Shown here: positions 45,862 through 56,109 of the stretch, in pieces
Layout: each line of letters begins with the position of its first letter
Numbering within the stretch: position 1 is the stretch's first letter
Assembly (NCBI GenBank): GCA_045110335.1
Contig: JBGCGB010000033.1
Location: forward strand, 60,471 to 124,470
Length of the DNA: 64,000 nt
Direction of reading: 5' to 3'
From: CALBPI01 sp045110335
GTDB taxonomy: Bacteria > Pseudomonadota > Gammaproteobacteria > Steroidobacterales > Woeseiaceae
The notes under the pieces: model-generated
Seen by the model: the letters and a program-made list of their open reading frames with translations, nothing else
Databases searched by the model: none
Told to the model about the DNA's origin: nothing
Program-made: the position numbers and the translations under genes

Positions 45862-46608
45862 CTAACCTAACTCGGCAAGAATCTCATCGGAAATATCGGC
45901 ATTGCTAAACACATTTTGCACATCGTCGAGGTCTTCCAGAACGTCCAGCAGCTTAATCATTGACTCCGCCTCTTTCTTGCCCAGCGACGAGGATGTGCCG
46001 GCGTACATGGTCACTTCCGCAGACTCGGCTTCATAACCTGACGACACCATGGTGTCGCGAACTTGTTCGAACTCTGCTGGCGCTGTGAGTACTTCAATGG
46101 ACTGATCATCACCAACGACCACGTCTTCGGCACCCGCTTCGATCGCGGCTTCCATGACAGCATCTTCGTCGCTTCCTGCAGGAAAGCTCAACAGCCCCAC
46201 TTGTTTGAACAAATAGGCGACCGAACCATCAGCACCCAAATTACCGCCAAACTTGGAGAAAGCATGCCGAACTTCTGCAACGGTGCGATTTCGATTATCG
46301 GTCATGCAATCAACCATGACCGCGGTCCCGCCCGGACCATAGCCTTCGTAGCGAATCTCCTGATAGTCATCGCCATCCATATCACCCGAACCGCGTTTGA
46401 CGGCTCGCTCGATATTATCCTTCGGCATACTTTGCGCTTTCGCTTTGTCGACCGCCAATCGCAGCCGCGGATTTGCTTCCATGTCACCACCGCCCATACG
46501 AGCCGCAACGGTGATCTCGCGAATGAGCTTCGTGAAGAGCTTTCCACGTTTCTTATCCTGGGCGCCCTTGCGATGCTGGATGTTCGCCCACTTACTATGA
46601 CCTGCCAT
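45862..46608 (-). CDS. yebC: YebC/PmpR-family protein (translation factor or regulator)
   Basis: A 248-residue protein with the family N-terminus MAGHSKWANIQHRK and the later GGGDMEANPRLR and MPKDNIERAVKRG segments. Once annotated only as a DNA-binding regulator, the family has more recently been tied to helping ribosomes through difficult peptide sequences. It heads the yebC-ruvCAB-tolQRAB run, the usual gammaproteobacterial order. Confidence 0.95.
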   Translation of the reverse strand: MAGHSKWANIQHRKGAQDKKRGKLFTKLIREITVAARMGGGDMEANPRLRLAVDKAKAQSMPKDNIERAVKRGSGDMDGDDYQEIRYEGYGPGGTAVMVDCMTDNRNRTVAEVRHAFSKFGGNLGADGSVAYLFKQVGLLSFPAGSDEDAVMEAAIEAGAEDVVVGDDQSIEVLTAPAEFEQVRDTMVSSGYEAESAEVTMYAGTSSSLGKKEAESMIKLLDVLEDLDDVQNVFSNADISDEILAELG

Positions 46609-46647
46609 GCTTTCCCTCTACTAAATCAAACGTCGGTGCTTATGCAC

Positions 46648-47223
46648 TCAGAAACGAAGCTGGATACCCGCCATGAAACCGGTGTCGATCGTGGCGTCAA
46701 TGCCAAGATCATCATCAAAACCGGCGCTAATGTAACGCATACCAATATAGGCATCCGCATTACGCAAGATGTTGTAGCCAACGCGAGCCTCAACTTCTTT
46801 GTATTGATCCGCATCACCAAAGCCGAGTACGTCGGGCGCAAAGTAAGCATGACCGTATAGATTGACACGGTTGTAACGCGGTAAGACGTAGCGAACGAAT
46901 CCGCCAATCGCTAATGCTGAGCCGTCCAGATCGACGGCACTGGCGTCGATCGCGATCAATCGGCCGCCGACACCACCCATTGCCGGGTTAGGACCAGAAG
47001 ATGCTTCACCCGTTAAATGCAGCCCGAGATGTACGACATCGCCGCGATCCTGATGGTGTAACCAAGCGGCATCAAGCCGAAGATTACGCGCCGGCAACTC
47101 CCACGCATACGCTAGTCGTGCAGCGTCATTATTGACGTTCAAGTCCAATTCCGCCGCGGCGGCAGTCAGACTCAATGCCAGGCTGCTAAAAAATAAACCA
47201 ATACGGATCCGTCTACTGCGCAT
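46648..47223 (-). CDS. YfaZ-like outer-membrane beta-barrel protein
   Basis: A 191-residue exported protein: signal peptide ending SLTAAAA, then alternating strands ending in the outer-membrane signature IQLRF with terminal Phe. VNLYGHAYFAPDVLGFGDADQYKEV split at its centre and YIGMRYISAGFDDD fit the YfaZ family, whose function is not known. Just downstream of yebC, opposite in direction to relA. Confidence 0.82.
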   Translation of the reverse strand: MRSRRIRIGLFFSSLALSLTAAAAELDLNVNNDAARLAYAWELPARNLRLDAAWLHHQDRGDVVHLGLHLTGEASSGPNPAMGGVGGRLIAIDASAVDLDGSALAIGGFVRYVLPRYNRVNLYGHAYFAPDVLGFGDADQYKEVEARVGYNILRNADAYIGMRYISAGFDDDLGIDATIDTGFMAGIQLRF

Positions 47224-47315
47224 GTCTTGCTCCTAAAAGTACTGCCCAACCGATTTGACAGGTCATCAATAGCAGTGACCGACTGTCGCCCGGGAGGTTC
47301 CATGATTTCAAAATC

Positions 47316-49520
47316 TTGTTTAAGCGCTATGATACCGTTAAACGAGGCAGCGATCTGCCCGTGTTTGATCAATCAGGATCGGTCAGCTTGGAAAACACCT
47401 CAACCAACAACCCGCCGCCATCGGCACAGGAAACGGACGTCAACAACGCTACAGAATGGCTGGCATCGCTGCGCGCGCAGTCTGCTAACCAGCAAACCGT
47501 CGATCAGTCGCTCGAAGTCGCGGAATTAGTCGGGTCACTTGGACTCGATGATGATTTGGTCACAGCCGGTGCGCTGATGCCATTAATTCGCCAGACCGAC
47601 CTTAACCCCAAGGTCATCGACAAGCATGCTGGCGAACGCATCGGGACTTACTGTCGCGATTTGCTGACACTTTTCGACTTGTCACTTCCCGGTCAGTGGC
47701 TGCCAGGCGCGCAATTACCCGCAGCACAAGCGGAAGCGCTCCGCCGGATGCTACTTGCTGTGGTCAACGACTACCGTCTGGTCATCATCCGTTTGGCTGT
47801 TCAACTGTCCGACCTTCGACATGCGCGCAACGCCGAGCTTCATGATCAACAGATGCTGGCACGCGACACGCGTGAGATTTTTGCACCGCTCGCCAGCCGC
47901 CTGGGGATATGGCAGCTGAAATGGGAGCTGGAGGATTACGCTTTTCGTTATCTGCAGCCGACTGACTATCAATCCATCGCGAAGCAACTGGTCGAGAGAC
48001 GCGATGCGCGGGAACGTTACATCGCTGACGTGCGCCAGGAATTGGTCACGCTCTTACACGAAGCCGGTATCCATGCCGAGGTGAGCGGCAGACCCAAACA
48101 CATTTATTCCATTTACAAGAAAATGCAGCGCAAGAACCTGGCGTTGGATGCGCTATTTGATCTTCGCGCAGTGCGCATCATGGTCGAGTCCGTTACCGAC
48201 TGTTACACAGCGCTGGGCGTTGTGCACAATCGTTGGCCCTACATCAAACAGGAATTTGATGACTATATCGCCAACCCCAAGGGCAACAACTATCGGTCTC
48301 TACATACAGCGGTGTTCGGACCCGGCGGTCAACCTTTCGAGATCCAGATTCGTACCGAGGAAATGCATCGACATGCCGAGCTCGGTGTCGCGGCTCACTG
48401 GCGATACAAAGAAGGCGGATCGGGCAACGCTGCTTTCGAACAAAAGATTTCGTGGCTAAGACAGCTGCTGGAAGGTGACGATCCTGGCAGCGCCGATATG
48501 TTGGATAGCCTAAGCGATGGCGTATTCAGTGATCGTGTGTACGCGATCACACCACAGGGCGACATCGTCGACTTACCGGCCGGCGCGACGCCACTCGACT
48601 TTGCTTATCAAGTGCATACGCAAATTGGACATCGCTGCAAAGGCGCGAAAGCGAACGGACGCATCGTCAGCCTGACGTATGCGATCCAGAACGGCGACCG
48701 CATCGAAATCATCACAGCCAAAGAACCGAACCCGAGTCGTGATTGGTTGTCACCACGCACCGGTTTTCTAGCCTCAGCCCGCAGTCGGACAAAAGTCAGA
48801 AGCTGGTTTCGCCAACAAGACAAAGAACAAAACCGCAAACAAGGTCGCGAACACCTGGAACGCGAACTACAGCGAATGAATCTTCGCGATATAGCCATAT
48901 CTACACTAGCCGAACACATGGGCTTCGCGAATACTGATGCGCTGTGTGTTGCTCTCGGCGTCGGGGACATTACTGCCGCCTCCGTGTTCACTGCTGCGCA
49001 AAAACTCGTCGCACCACCCGAGCCCGAAATCAAACCTGTCAAGCGCAGTCGACGGCACGCACCGAGTGGCGGTGGCGCGGTCACCGTTGATGGCACCGAC
49101 TCCGTACTGACGCATTTCGCCCGGTGTTGTAATCCTGTGCCGCCGGAACCTATTCAGGGTTATATCACGCAAGGTCGCGGAATCTCTGTACATCTTCACC
49201 GATGCGCGGCGTTAGCGCGGCTTGCAACGAAAAGTCCTGAACGACTGATCGATGTGTCGTGGCGTGGAGATGAAGATGCCCGTTACCCGGTTAACCTGCG
49301 CATTGAAGCGAGCGACCGTAACGGCTTATTGAAAGACATAAGCGGTGTGCTCAGTGATGAGGGCGTCAGAATTTTAGGCAATACATCAAAGATGAACCCG
49401 AAATCCATGCAGGCAATCATCACAGTCAATACTGAAATTGATGGTCTGGATCGGTTGAGCCGCGCCATGAACAAAATTGGCCAGCTGCCGGGTGTACTAC
49501 GAGTGGCCAGAAAGGCCTGA
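47316..49520 (+). CDS. relA: (p)ppGpp synthetase RelA
   Basis: A 734-residue RelA/SpoT homologue. The N-terminal HD hydrolase region is degenerate (no HDxxED), and the synthetase has EFDDYIANPKGNNYRSLHT, the acidic ExDD type of monofunctional RelA, followed by EIQIRT. TGS, a Zn/Cys region (FARCCNPVPPEPI) and an ACT domain (SDRNGLLKDISGVLSDE) complete it. RelA makes (p)ppGpp on ribosomes carrying uncharged tRNA. The start is unclear: TTG 47316 opens the frame but lacks a ribosome-binding site; GTG 47361 and TTG 47388 are alternatives. The only strong site, GGGAGG before ATG 47302, lies in another frame. Confidence 0.94.
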   Translation: MFKRYDTVKRGSDLPVFDQSGSVSLENTSTNNPPPSAQETDVNNATEWLASLRAQSANQQTVDQSLEVAELVGSLGLDDDLVTAGALMPLIRQTDLNPKVIDKHAGERIGTYCRDLLTLFDLSLPGQWLPGAQLPAAQAEALRRMLLAVVNDYRLVIIRLAVQLSDLRHARNAELHDQQMLARDTREIFAPLASRLGIWQLKWELEDYAFRYLQPTDYQSIAKQLVERRDARERYIADVRQELVTLLHEAGIHAEVSGRPKHIYSIYKKMQRKNLALDALFDLRAVRIMVESVTDCYTALGVVHNRWPYIKQEFDDYIANPKGNNYRSLHTAVFGPGGQPFEIQIRTEEMHRHAELGVAAHWRYKEGGSGNAAFEQKISWLRQLLEGDDPGSADMLDSLSDGVFSDRVYAITPQGDIVDLPAGATPLDFAYQVHTQIGHRCKGAKANGRIVSLTYAIQNGDRIEIITAKEPNPSRDWLSPRTGFLASARSRTKVRSWFRQQDKEQNRKQGREHLERELQRMNLRDIAISTLAEHMGFANTDALCVALGVGDITAASVFTAAQKLVAPPEPEIKPVKRSRRHAPSGGGAVTVDGTDSVLTHFARCCNPVPPEPIQGYITQGRGISVHLHRCAALARLATKSPERLIDVSWRGDEDARYPVNLRIEASDRNGLLKDISGVLSDEGVRILGNTSKMNPKSMQAIITVNTEIDGLDRLSRAMNKIGQLPGVLRVARKA

Positions 49521-49541
49521 CCACTCGTTTATGACGCTTTT

Positions 49542-50969
49542 CTAGCGGTTAATCGCGTGCAGTGCGCGTTTGTCGGCGCTCAGCGATGCCTCGTGTACGG
49601 CTTCCGATAACGTCGGGTGCGCGTGCACGGTTCTCTGAATGTCTTCGGTACTCGCACGGAATTCCATCGCCAACACCAGTTCGCCGATAAGCTCTCCCGC
49701 CATCGGGCCAATGATGTGAACACCAAGAATCTCGTCATCGTCTTTGGCGCTGACAATTTTGACCATGCCGCTAGCTTGCTCCATCGCTTTGGCACGACCA
49801 CTCGCCGCAAACGGGAAAGAACCCGTCTTATATTCCCGACCGGATGCTTTTACCTCTTCTTCAGTCTTGCCAACCCAGGCGATTTCTGGCGCTGTATAAA
49901 CAACCGACGGAATCACGTCGTAGTTGACTTCGGCCACGTCACCCGCGATCAAATCAGCCGCCATGACCCCCTCTTCGGTGCCTTTGTGCGCCAGCATCGG
50001 GCCGCGAACGCAATCGCCGACCGCATAAACACTCGCCGCTTTCGTGCGGCATTCATCATCAACTTCAATGAATCCTCGTTCATCCAGCGTGATGCCGGCA
50101 TCGTCCGCAAACAGGTTATCGGTATGCGGGCGTCGCCCGACAGCCACTACCAATCGATCGAACTTCATCGACTGCTCGCCATCTTTGTCTTCATACGTCA
50201 CATCGACTTTGCCGCCTTTAACCGCCGCCGCCGATACCTTCGCGCCTAGCTTGATATCCAGGCCCTGCTTGCGAAACTGGCGTTCGGCATCCTTGGCAAT
50301 CTGTCGATCAACCATCGCCAAAAAATCCGGAGCCGCTTCCAGCACCGTCACTTCCGCACCCAGTCGACTCCAAACGCTACCAAGTTCAAGGCCAATCACG
50401 CCGGCGCCTATGACGCCGAGTTTCTTCGGCACCTTATCGAATTCGAGGGCACCCCAGGAATCAACAATATGTTTACCGTCAAATGGCATGGAAGAAAGCT
50501 CAACGGGCTGCGAACCCGAAGCCAGAATCACATGCTTGGCCGTTAGCGTTTGCACGTCACCTTCATGCGGCGTGTACTCGACTTTGTTGTTCGCCAGTAA
50601 TTTTCCATGCCCACGCAGACCGTCGACTTTGTTTGACTTGAACAGTGCGGCGATACCACTGGTCAGTTGCTTCACAATGCCCGCCTTGCGCGCTTGCATC
50701 TTCGCCAAATCAAGACTTACACCGCTTGCCGAAATGCCGTGGCTTTCGAACTCGTGCTGGGCACGATGCAGTAACTCGGAAGACTCAAGCAACGCTTTCG
50801 ATGGGATGCAGCCTGCATTCAAACAAGTACCACCAAATGCATGACTATCATCGTAGTTTTTCCAACCATCGATACAGGCAACTTTCAGTCCGTGTTGCGC
50901 TGCCCGAATAGCCGCCGGGTATCCCGCCGGTCCACCACCGATGACGATGACATCATATTGATCGCTCAT
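49542..50969 (-). CDS. lpdA: Dihydrolipoyl dehydrogenase (E3)
   Basis: A 475-residue flavoprotein disulfide reductase. FAD loop VIGGGPAGYPAAIRA, the redox disulfide GGTCLNAGCIPSKAL, the NAD loop GVIGAGVIGLELGSV and the C-terminal HAHPTLSE with the catalytic His are all present. It re-oxidises the lipoyl group of the E2 subunit. It lies 64 nt after sucB, in the order sucA-sucB-lpd. Confidence 0.96.
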   Translation of the reverse strand: MSDQYDVIVIGGGPAGYPAAIRAAQHGLKVACIDGWKNYDDSHAFGGTCLNAGCIPSKALLESSELLHRAQHEFESHGISASGVSLDLAKMQARKAGIVKQLTSGIAALFKSNKVDGLRGHGKLLANNKVEYTPHEGDVQTLTAKHVILASGSQPVELSSMPFDGKHIVDSWGALEFDKVPKKLGVIGAGVIGLELGSVWSRLGAEVTVLEAAPDFLAMVDRQIAKDAERQFRKQGLDIKLGAKVSAAAVKGGKVDVTYEDKDGEQSMKFDRLVVAVGRRPHTDNLFADDAGITLDERGFIEVDDECRTKAASVYAVGDCVRGPMLAHKGTEEGVMAADLIAGDVAEVNYDVIPSVVYTAPEIAWVGKTEEEVKASGREYKTGSFPFAASGRAKAMEQASGMVKIVSAKDDDEILGVHIIGPMAGELIGELVLAMEFRASTEDIQRTVHAHPTLSEAVHEASLSADKRALHAINR

Positions 50970-51033
50970 AATTTATTCCGTCGCGCCGCATTTGCGCCGC
51001 CGTTGTAAGAGAAAAAGACAGATCGTTTCTTGA

Positions 51034-52263
51034 TCAGACTTGCAGTAGCAATCGACCTGGGTCTTCCAGTGCATTCTTGATCGAGACCACGAATTGAACG
51101 GCTTCTTTGCCATCAATAATCCGATGATCATAGGACATCGCCAGATACATCATTTTACGAATCTCAACGTTGCCGTTAACGGCCACCGGTCGATCCATGA
51201 TGGAGTGCATACCGAGAATTGCAGACTGCGGCGGGTTTAAAATCGGCGTCGACATCATTGATCCGAAAATACCGCCATTGGTGATCGTGAAAGTACCGCC
51301 GGTTAAGTCATCCAATCCGATGCTGCCCTCACGTGCTTTTTTACCATACGCGGCAATGCCCTTCTCAATATCAGCAAAAGACATGATCCCGGCATCGCGA
51401 AGCACCGGCACTAACAAACCGCGATCTGTCGAGACCGCGATACCAACGTCTTGATAGTCGTGATAAACGATGTCGTTACCATCGACGGATGCATTGACCA
51501 GCGGGAACTTGCGTAGTGCCTCGACGGCCGCACGGACGAAGAAGGACATAAAACCCAGTTTGACACCGTGCGTATCGGTAAAGGCTTCTTTGTATTCCGC
51601 TCTTAAACGAATCACCTCAGTCAGATCAACTTCATTGAAGGTGGTGAGCATCGCCGCATTATGCTGAGCTTCGACCATTCGTTTGGCGATCGTCGCGCGC
51701 AGACGCGTCATGGGCACACGTCGCTCGTTGCGGCTAGAGCCTGTACTACCACCGATACCGGTTGGTGCGGCATCTTCCGCCGTGTCATCGTCTGCGGCAT
51801 CCAGGTGATGCATCACATCCGCTTTGCTAATTCTGCCGTCGCGTCCCGTACCTTTGATGCGCGAAGGGTCAAGATCATGCTCTTCCACCAAGCGCCGAAC
51901 TGAAGGACTTAACTTACCGCTATCCTTACCGCCACCGTCTCCAGCCGATTCGTCAGCAACGCTTTCCTTCGCCGGCGAGGCAGCGGGCGTTGAATCCGAT
52001 GTTGGCTCATCCGCGGGCGCGACGTCGCCTGCTTCTACGATCGCGAGCAAGTCTCCACTTTCGACTGTTGCGCCATCCTGCTGCTTAATTTCCTTTAGCA
52101 CGCCGTCGACAGGACAAGGTACTTCAAGCACCACTTTGTCAGTCTCAAGATCAACAAGATTCTCGTCGCGCCGGACGGTGTCGCCCGGTTTCTTGTTCCA
52201 GGCCACCAATGTGGCATCGGCAACGGACTCCGGCAACTGCGGGACTTTAACTTCGGTAGACAT
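51034..52263 (-). CDS. sucB: 2-oxoglutarate dehydrogenase E2 (dihydrolipoyl succinyltransferase)
   Basis: A 409-residue E2. The single N-terminal lipoyl domain has LVDLETDKVVLEVP with the lipoyl Lys. A flexible Ala/Asp/Ser linker and an E3-binding domain (SPSVRRLVEEHDLDPSRIKG split there) follow; the catalytic domain ends with YDHRIIDGKEAVQF, carrying the active-site His and Asp. Order and neighbours (sucA before, lpd after) fix the substrate as succinyl rather than acetyl. Confidence 0.96.
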   Translation of the reverse strand: MSTEVKVPQLPESVADATLVAWNKKPGDTVRRDENLVDLETDKVVLEVPCPVDGVLKEIKQQDGATVESGDLLAIVEAGDVAPADEPTSDSTPAASPAKESVADESAGDGGGKDSGKLSPSVRRLVEEHDLDPSRIKGTGRDGRISKADVMHHLDAADDDTAEDAAPTGIGGSTGSSRNERRVPMTRLRATIAKRMVEAQHNAAMLTTFNEVDLTEVIRLRAEYKEAFTDTHGVKLGFMSFFVRAAVEALRKFPLVNASVDGNDIVYHDYQDVGIAVSTDRGLLVPVLRDAGIMSFADIEKGIAAYGKKAREGSIGLDDLTGGTFTITNGGIFGSMMSTPILNPPQSAILGMHSIMDRPVAVNGNVEIRKMMYLAMSYDHRIIDGKEAVQFVVSIKNALEDPGRLLLQV

Positions 52264-52331
52264 GTTTTATCTCTTTTCCAACGGAATAGGCCGCCGTGGC
52301 TAAAAAATCGGCAGCATGAATTAGGTTAACC

Positions 52332-55190
52332 TTAAATATCAGACTCATCTTGCAGCGGACTAATGCCCAGCGCGGACTCAACAAGCGCGTTCTGTTGCAT
52401 GCTATGCATCTTGGGAATGCCCACGGCGGGTGCCGCGGCACTTACCGGACCGGCATAGTGCAACTCATGCCGAGCTCTCAGCGGTTGCTGCAAGCGATGT
52501 CTGATTTGATACCAGGCGCCCTGGTTGCGCGGCTCTTCCTGACACCACACGACGGTCTCAGCATTCGGATAACTGACCAACGCTTCGGCATACTCATCGT
52601 TCGGGAACGGATAAAGCTGCTCAATGCGCACGATGGCTACATTGTTCAGCTCTTCCTTGCGACGACGCTCCAGCAAATCGAAATAAACCTTGCCGCTACA
52701 AAACACAACACGCTCAACGGTTTTCTGATCAATCTCATCGATCTCATCGATCACGAGATGGAAGCGGCCATCGGAAAGCGCTGATAGCGGTGATACCGAT
52801 AGCTTGTGTCTCAACAGACTTTTCGGCGTCAAAACAATCAACGGTTTGCGAACCGGGCGAATCATCTGACGACGCAACATATGGAACATTTGCCCGGGCG
52901 TCGAAGGCACACAAACTTGCATATTGTGTTCGGCACACAACTGCAGGAAGCGTTCTAGCCTTGCAGAAGAATGTTCTGGCCCCTGTCCTTCGTAGCCGTG
53001 CGGCAAGAACAACGTCAAGCCACAAAGCCTGCCCCATTTAGACTCACCGGAACTAATGAACTGGTCAATGACCACTTGTGCGCCATTGGCGAAATCGCCG
53101 AACTGTGCTTCCCAGATAACAAGCGTGCGTGGTTCAGTTGTCGCAAATCCGTATTCGAATCCCATTACCGCTTCTTCGGACAAGAACGAATCCGTGACGG
53201 TGAATGCATTGGGCCGATTCACCAAATGTTGCAACGGAATATGTTCGCGATCTTGGCCCTGACCATGAAGCACCGCATGCCGATGAAAAAACGTGCCACG
53301 GCCACTATCCTGTCCGGTCAATCGAACATCAAACCCGTCTTCCAGCAGCGCTGCATAGGCCATGGTCTCGGCAAAACCCCAATCCATCTCTTGTTCAGCA
53401 GCTAACATCTTGCGACGTGTTTCAACGATCTTGTTGACGCGCGAATGTAACTTGAAGCCTTCCGGAATATCGACAAGACGCTTACCCAAACCCTGAATGC
53501 GGTCCGCATCGACACCGGTATCGACGGCACTCAACAAGTCACCAGAAATGTACGGTGACCAATCGATGGTGTATTCGTTACCAATCATGCCGAGCAAAGC
53601 GCGTGGCACGGGCCGCCCGCCATCCAATCTCGCGCGATAACGCTCTATCAGACCTTTCGCATGGTCGCCGTCAATAACGCCGTTCGACTGCAACCGCTCC
53701 GCATAAAGTTCACGCGTGGTTTTATGCGGTCGGATGACGCCATACATTTGCGGCTGTGTGGCTGCCGGCTCATCAGCTTCGTTGTGACCTAACCGCCGAT
53801 AGCAAACCAGATCGATGACTACGTCTTTACTGTATTTTTGACGGTAGTCCAAAGCCAACTTCGTGACCCGAACAACGGCTTCCGGATCATCGCCGTTGAC
53901 GTGGAAAATCGGCGCTTCGATCATCTTGGCCACATCGCTGCAATAAGGCGTCGAGCGTGCATCTTCTACATCGCTAGTGGTAAAGCCAATTTGGTTGTTG
54001 ATGACAATGTGGATGGTTCCGCCCGTCTTGAAGGCTGGCAACTGCGACATTTGGAACGTCTCGGTGACAACACCCTGGCCGGCAAACGCCGCATCGCCAT
54101 GAATGAGGATCGGCAGGATCGTTGTGCCTTCCTTGTCGCCACGACGTTGCTGCCGGGCACGTACCGAACCTTCAACGACAGGATTAACAATTTCCAAATG
54201 TGACGGATTAAATGCCAACGATAGATGCACATTGCCACCCGGCGTCTTCATATCCGCCGAATAGCCCTTGTGATATTTCACATCACCGGAACCGGTCATG
54301 CTGTCGAGGTCATACTCTCCCTCGAATTCCGAGAACAAATCTTGTGGCGCTTTACCCAGCACATTGACCAAAACATTAATGCGACCACGATGCGCCATGC
54401 CGACGACGCATTCTTTAATACCCGCAGCGCCACCATCCTGAACCAACGCATCAAGCATCGGAATCAGGCTTTCGCCGCCCTCCAAAGAAAAACGCTTCTG
54501 CCCGACATAGCGGGTATGCAGGTAGCGCTCCAGCGTTTCGGCGCGGGTCAGTTGTTTCAACAACCAGAATTGCTCTTCCTGCTCCATCGGCTTGGTGATG
54601 CGCGCTTCGAATTGCTCACGCAGCCACAAACGCTCACGGGATCGCGACACATGCGCAAACTCCGCCCCGGTTGTGCCGCAATAAATGCGTTTCAATAGGG
54701 TAATGATGTCACGAAGCTTCATTTGGTCGTGACCCGTGCCGGCCAAACCACCTGTGTAAAACTCCGTTTCGAGGTCTGCCTTTTCCAATCCGAGGAAATC
54801 GAACTGAAGAACGCGAGGCTCTTCCCGAACCATCAAGCCTAACGGGTCGATATCCGCGATTTGATGCCCGCGCAGCGCATACACCTGAATAAGGCGAGAG
54901 ACCGCAGCTTGCTTTTCATTGGCCGACGCAGCCGTCGTCTGCATGCCAGCGACCGCGGAGCGGCGACCAGCTGGCTGCAGGGATTGACGCTTGAGCGACG
55001 CGACGATGGGACTGTGCGCGACCTCTTCGAACCGATCCGAACCCCCGGCAAGAGTCTCGAAGTATTTCTGCCAGACTTCCGGGACCGATCGGGGGTCATC
55101 CAGATAGTCTTCATACATTTGCTCAATAATAGCGGCGTTTGCACCACTTAACGGTGTCGCCCGATACTGCGCTTGCAGGTCTTTAGTCAT
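52332..55190 (-). CDS. sucA: 2-oxoglutarate dehydrogenase E1
   Basis: A 952-residue thiamine-diphosphate enzyme of the TCA cycle that decarboxylates 2-oxoglutarate. The cofactor region IHGDAAFAGQGVVTETFQ, the substrate-site LRGHQIADIDPLGL, and PHGYEGQGPEHSSAR are family landmarks. Length is normal (E. coli 933). The N-terminal SGANAAIIEQMYEDYL helix is the E2-contacting part. It is divergent from the outer-membrane protein gene at 55453. Confidence 0.96.
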   Translation of the reverse strand: MTKDLQAQYRATPLSGANAAIIEQMYEDYLDDPRSVPEVWQKYFETLAGGSDRFEEVAHSPIVASLKRQSLQPAGRRSAVAGMQTTAASANEKQAAVSRLIQVYALRGHQIADIDPLGLMVREEPRVLQFDFLGLEKADLETEFYTGGLAGTGHDQMKLRDIITLLKRIYCGTTGAEFAHVSRSRERLWLREQFEARITKPMEQEEQFWLLKQLTRAETLERYLHTRYVGQKRFSLEGGESLIPMLDALVQDGGAAGIKECVVGMAHRGRINVLVNVLGKAPQDLFSEFEGEYDLDSMTGSGDVKYHKGYSADMKTPGGNVHLSLAFNPSHLEIVNPVVEGSVRARQQRRGDKEGTTILPILIHGDAAFAGQGVVTETFQMSQLPAFKTGGTIHIVINNQIGFTTSDVEDARSTPYCSDVAKMIEAPIFHVNGDDPEAVVRVTKLALDYRQKYSKDVVIDLVCYRRLGHNEADEPAATQPQMYGVIRPHKTTRELYAERLQSNGVIDGDHAKGLIERYRARLDGGRPVPRALLGMIGNEYTIDWSPYISGDLLSAVDTGVDADRIQGLGKRLVDIPEGFKLHSRVNKIVETRRKMLAAEQEMDWGFAETMAYAALLEDGFDVRLTGQDSGRGTFFHRHAVLHGQGQDREHIPLQHLVNRPNAFTVTDSFLSEEAVMGFEYGFATTEPRTLVIWEAQFGDFANGAQVVIDQFISSGESKWGRLCGLTLFLPHGYEGQGPEHSSARLERFLQLCAEHNMQVCVPSTPGQMFHMLRRQMIRPVRKPLIVLTPKSLLRHKLSVSPLSALSDGRFHLVIDEIDEIDQKTVERVVFCSGKVYFDLLERRRKEELNNVAIVRIEQLYPFPNDEYAEALVSYPNAETVVWCQEEPRNQGAWYQIRHRLQQPLRARHELHYAGPVSAAAPAVGIPKMHSMQQNALVESALGISPLQDESDI

Positions 55191-55452
55191 TGTTTTGATG
55201 GTCTGCTTGAAGCAGCCGACGGCTCTTGGTTGTGAAGTTAGTTGTCGTCTTAGCGACAGTTCGCGATTTTACTAGATACATCAGGCTATTGAAACGCCGA
55301 TTATGTCTCGTTTCCGCGTATTGGTCACGCATTGAGGCGCCGGCGTCAACGACGGCGAGTTTCCATAAAGGCGCTTTCGTGAACCAGCGCACATCTAATA
55401 GCGGATGTGGTCGATATTCTTCGCCAATATTGACGGTCATGGAGACACCCCA

Positions 55453-56109
55453 ATGAATGCAAGCAAGACGGCAGCGATCGGACTGGTCCTGGCAGCAGCC
55501 TCAGTAACGGCGCATGCGGATGACGACCTTTGGTTTGGCGTGCGCGCTGGCACACAAGGGCTTGGGCTGGAAGCCACCTGGCGACCGGTGCCCTATCTCG
55601 ACCTGCGAGCAGGCTTTAACAAGTACACCTACGATACCGACCGCAACGAGGCAGGCATCGATTATGAAGTGGAATTGGACCTAAGCAGCGCCTACCTAAC
55701 TCTCAATGCGAGAGCCCCGTTGAGCCCGTTTAGGGTGTCTGCCGGTTTCGTGTCGAATGGCAATGAAGGGCAGTTTATCGGCAATGATACCGGCAGCTAT
55801 AACATTGGCGGCCAGACATTCAATGCCGCCGATGTCGGCAATCTGCGCGGTAAAGCCACCTTTGATTCAATCGCCCCCTATGCAGGGGTTGGTTTGGATT
55901 TCCGCGTTCTGGATACTTTCGGCCTACATTTTGATGCGGGCGTCATGTATCAGGGTGAAGCAGACTTGAGCTTAACGGCCGACGGATCACTGTCCACTAA
56001 CCAGACCTTTCTAGACGCGCTGGAGCTAGAGCGAATTGAGCTTGAAGAAGAAGCGTCCGATTACGAGTGGTATCCGGTCCTGGCCGTTTCTTTCTCGGTC
56101 AACTTCTGA
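55453..56109 (+). CDS. Probable outer-membrane beta-barrel protein
   Basis: A 218-residue exported protein. ATG 55453 is preferred (GGAGA ten nt upstream, then a signal peptide ending SVTAHA); the frame opens at 55405. Strand-like segments (WFGVRAGTQGLGLEATWRP split, then YLDLRAGFNKY) and a terminal VNF point to a beta barrel. An acidic loop (LELERIELEEEASDY) is unusual near the end. No specific family is assigned. Its end overlaps the convergent MFS gene by 11 nt. Confidence 0.75.
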   Translation: MNASKTAAIGLVLAAASVTAHADDDLWFGVRAGTQGLGLEATWRPVPYLDLRAGFNKYTYDTDRNEAGIDYEVELDLSSAYLTLNARAPLSPFRVSAGFVSNGNEGQFIGNDTGSYNIGGQTFNAADVGNLRGKATFDSIAPYAGVGLDFRVLDTFGLHFDAGVMYQGEADLSLTADGSLSTNQTFLDALELERIELEEEASDYEWYPVLAVSFSVNF

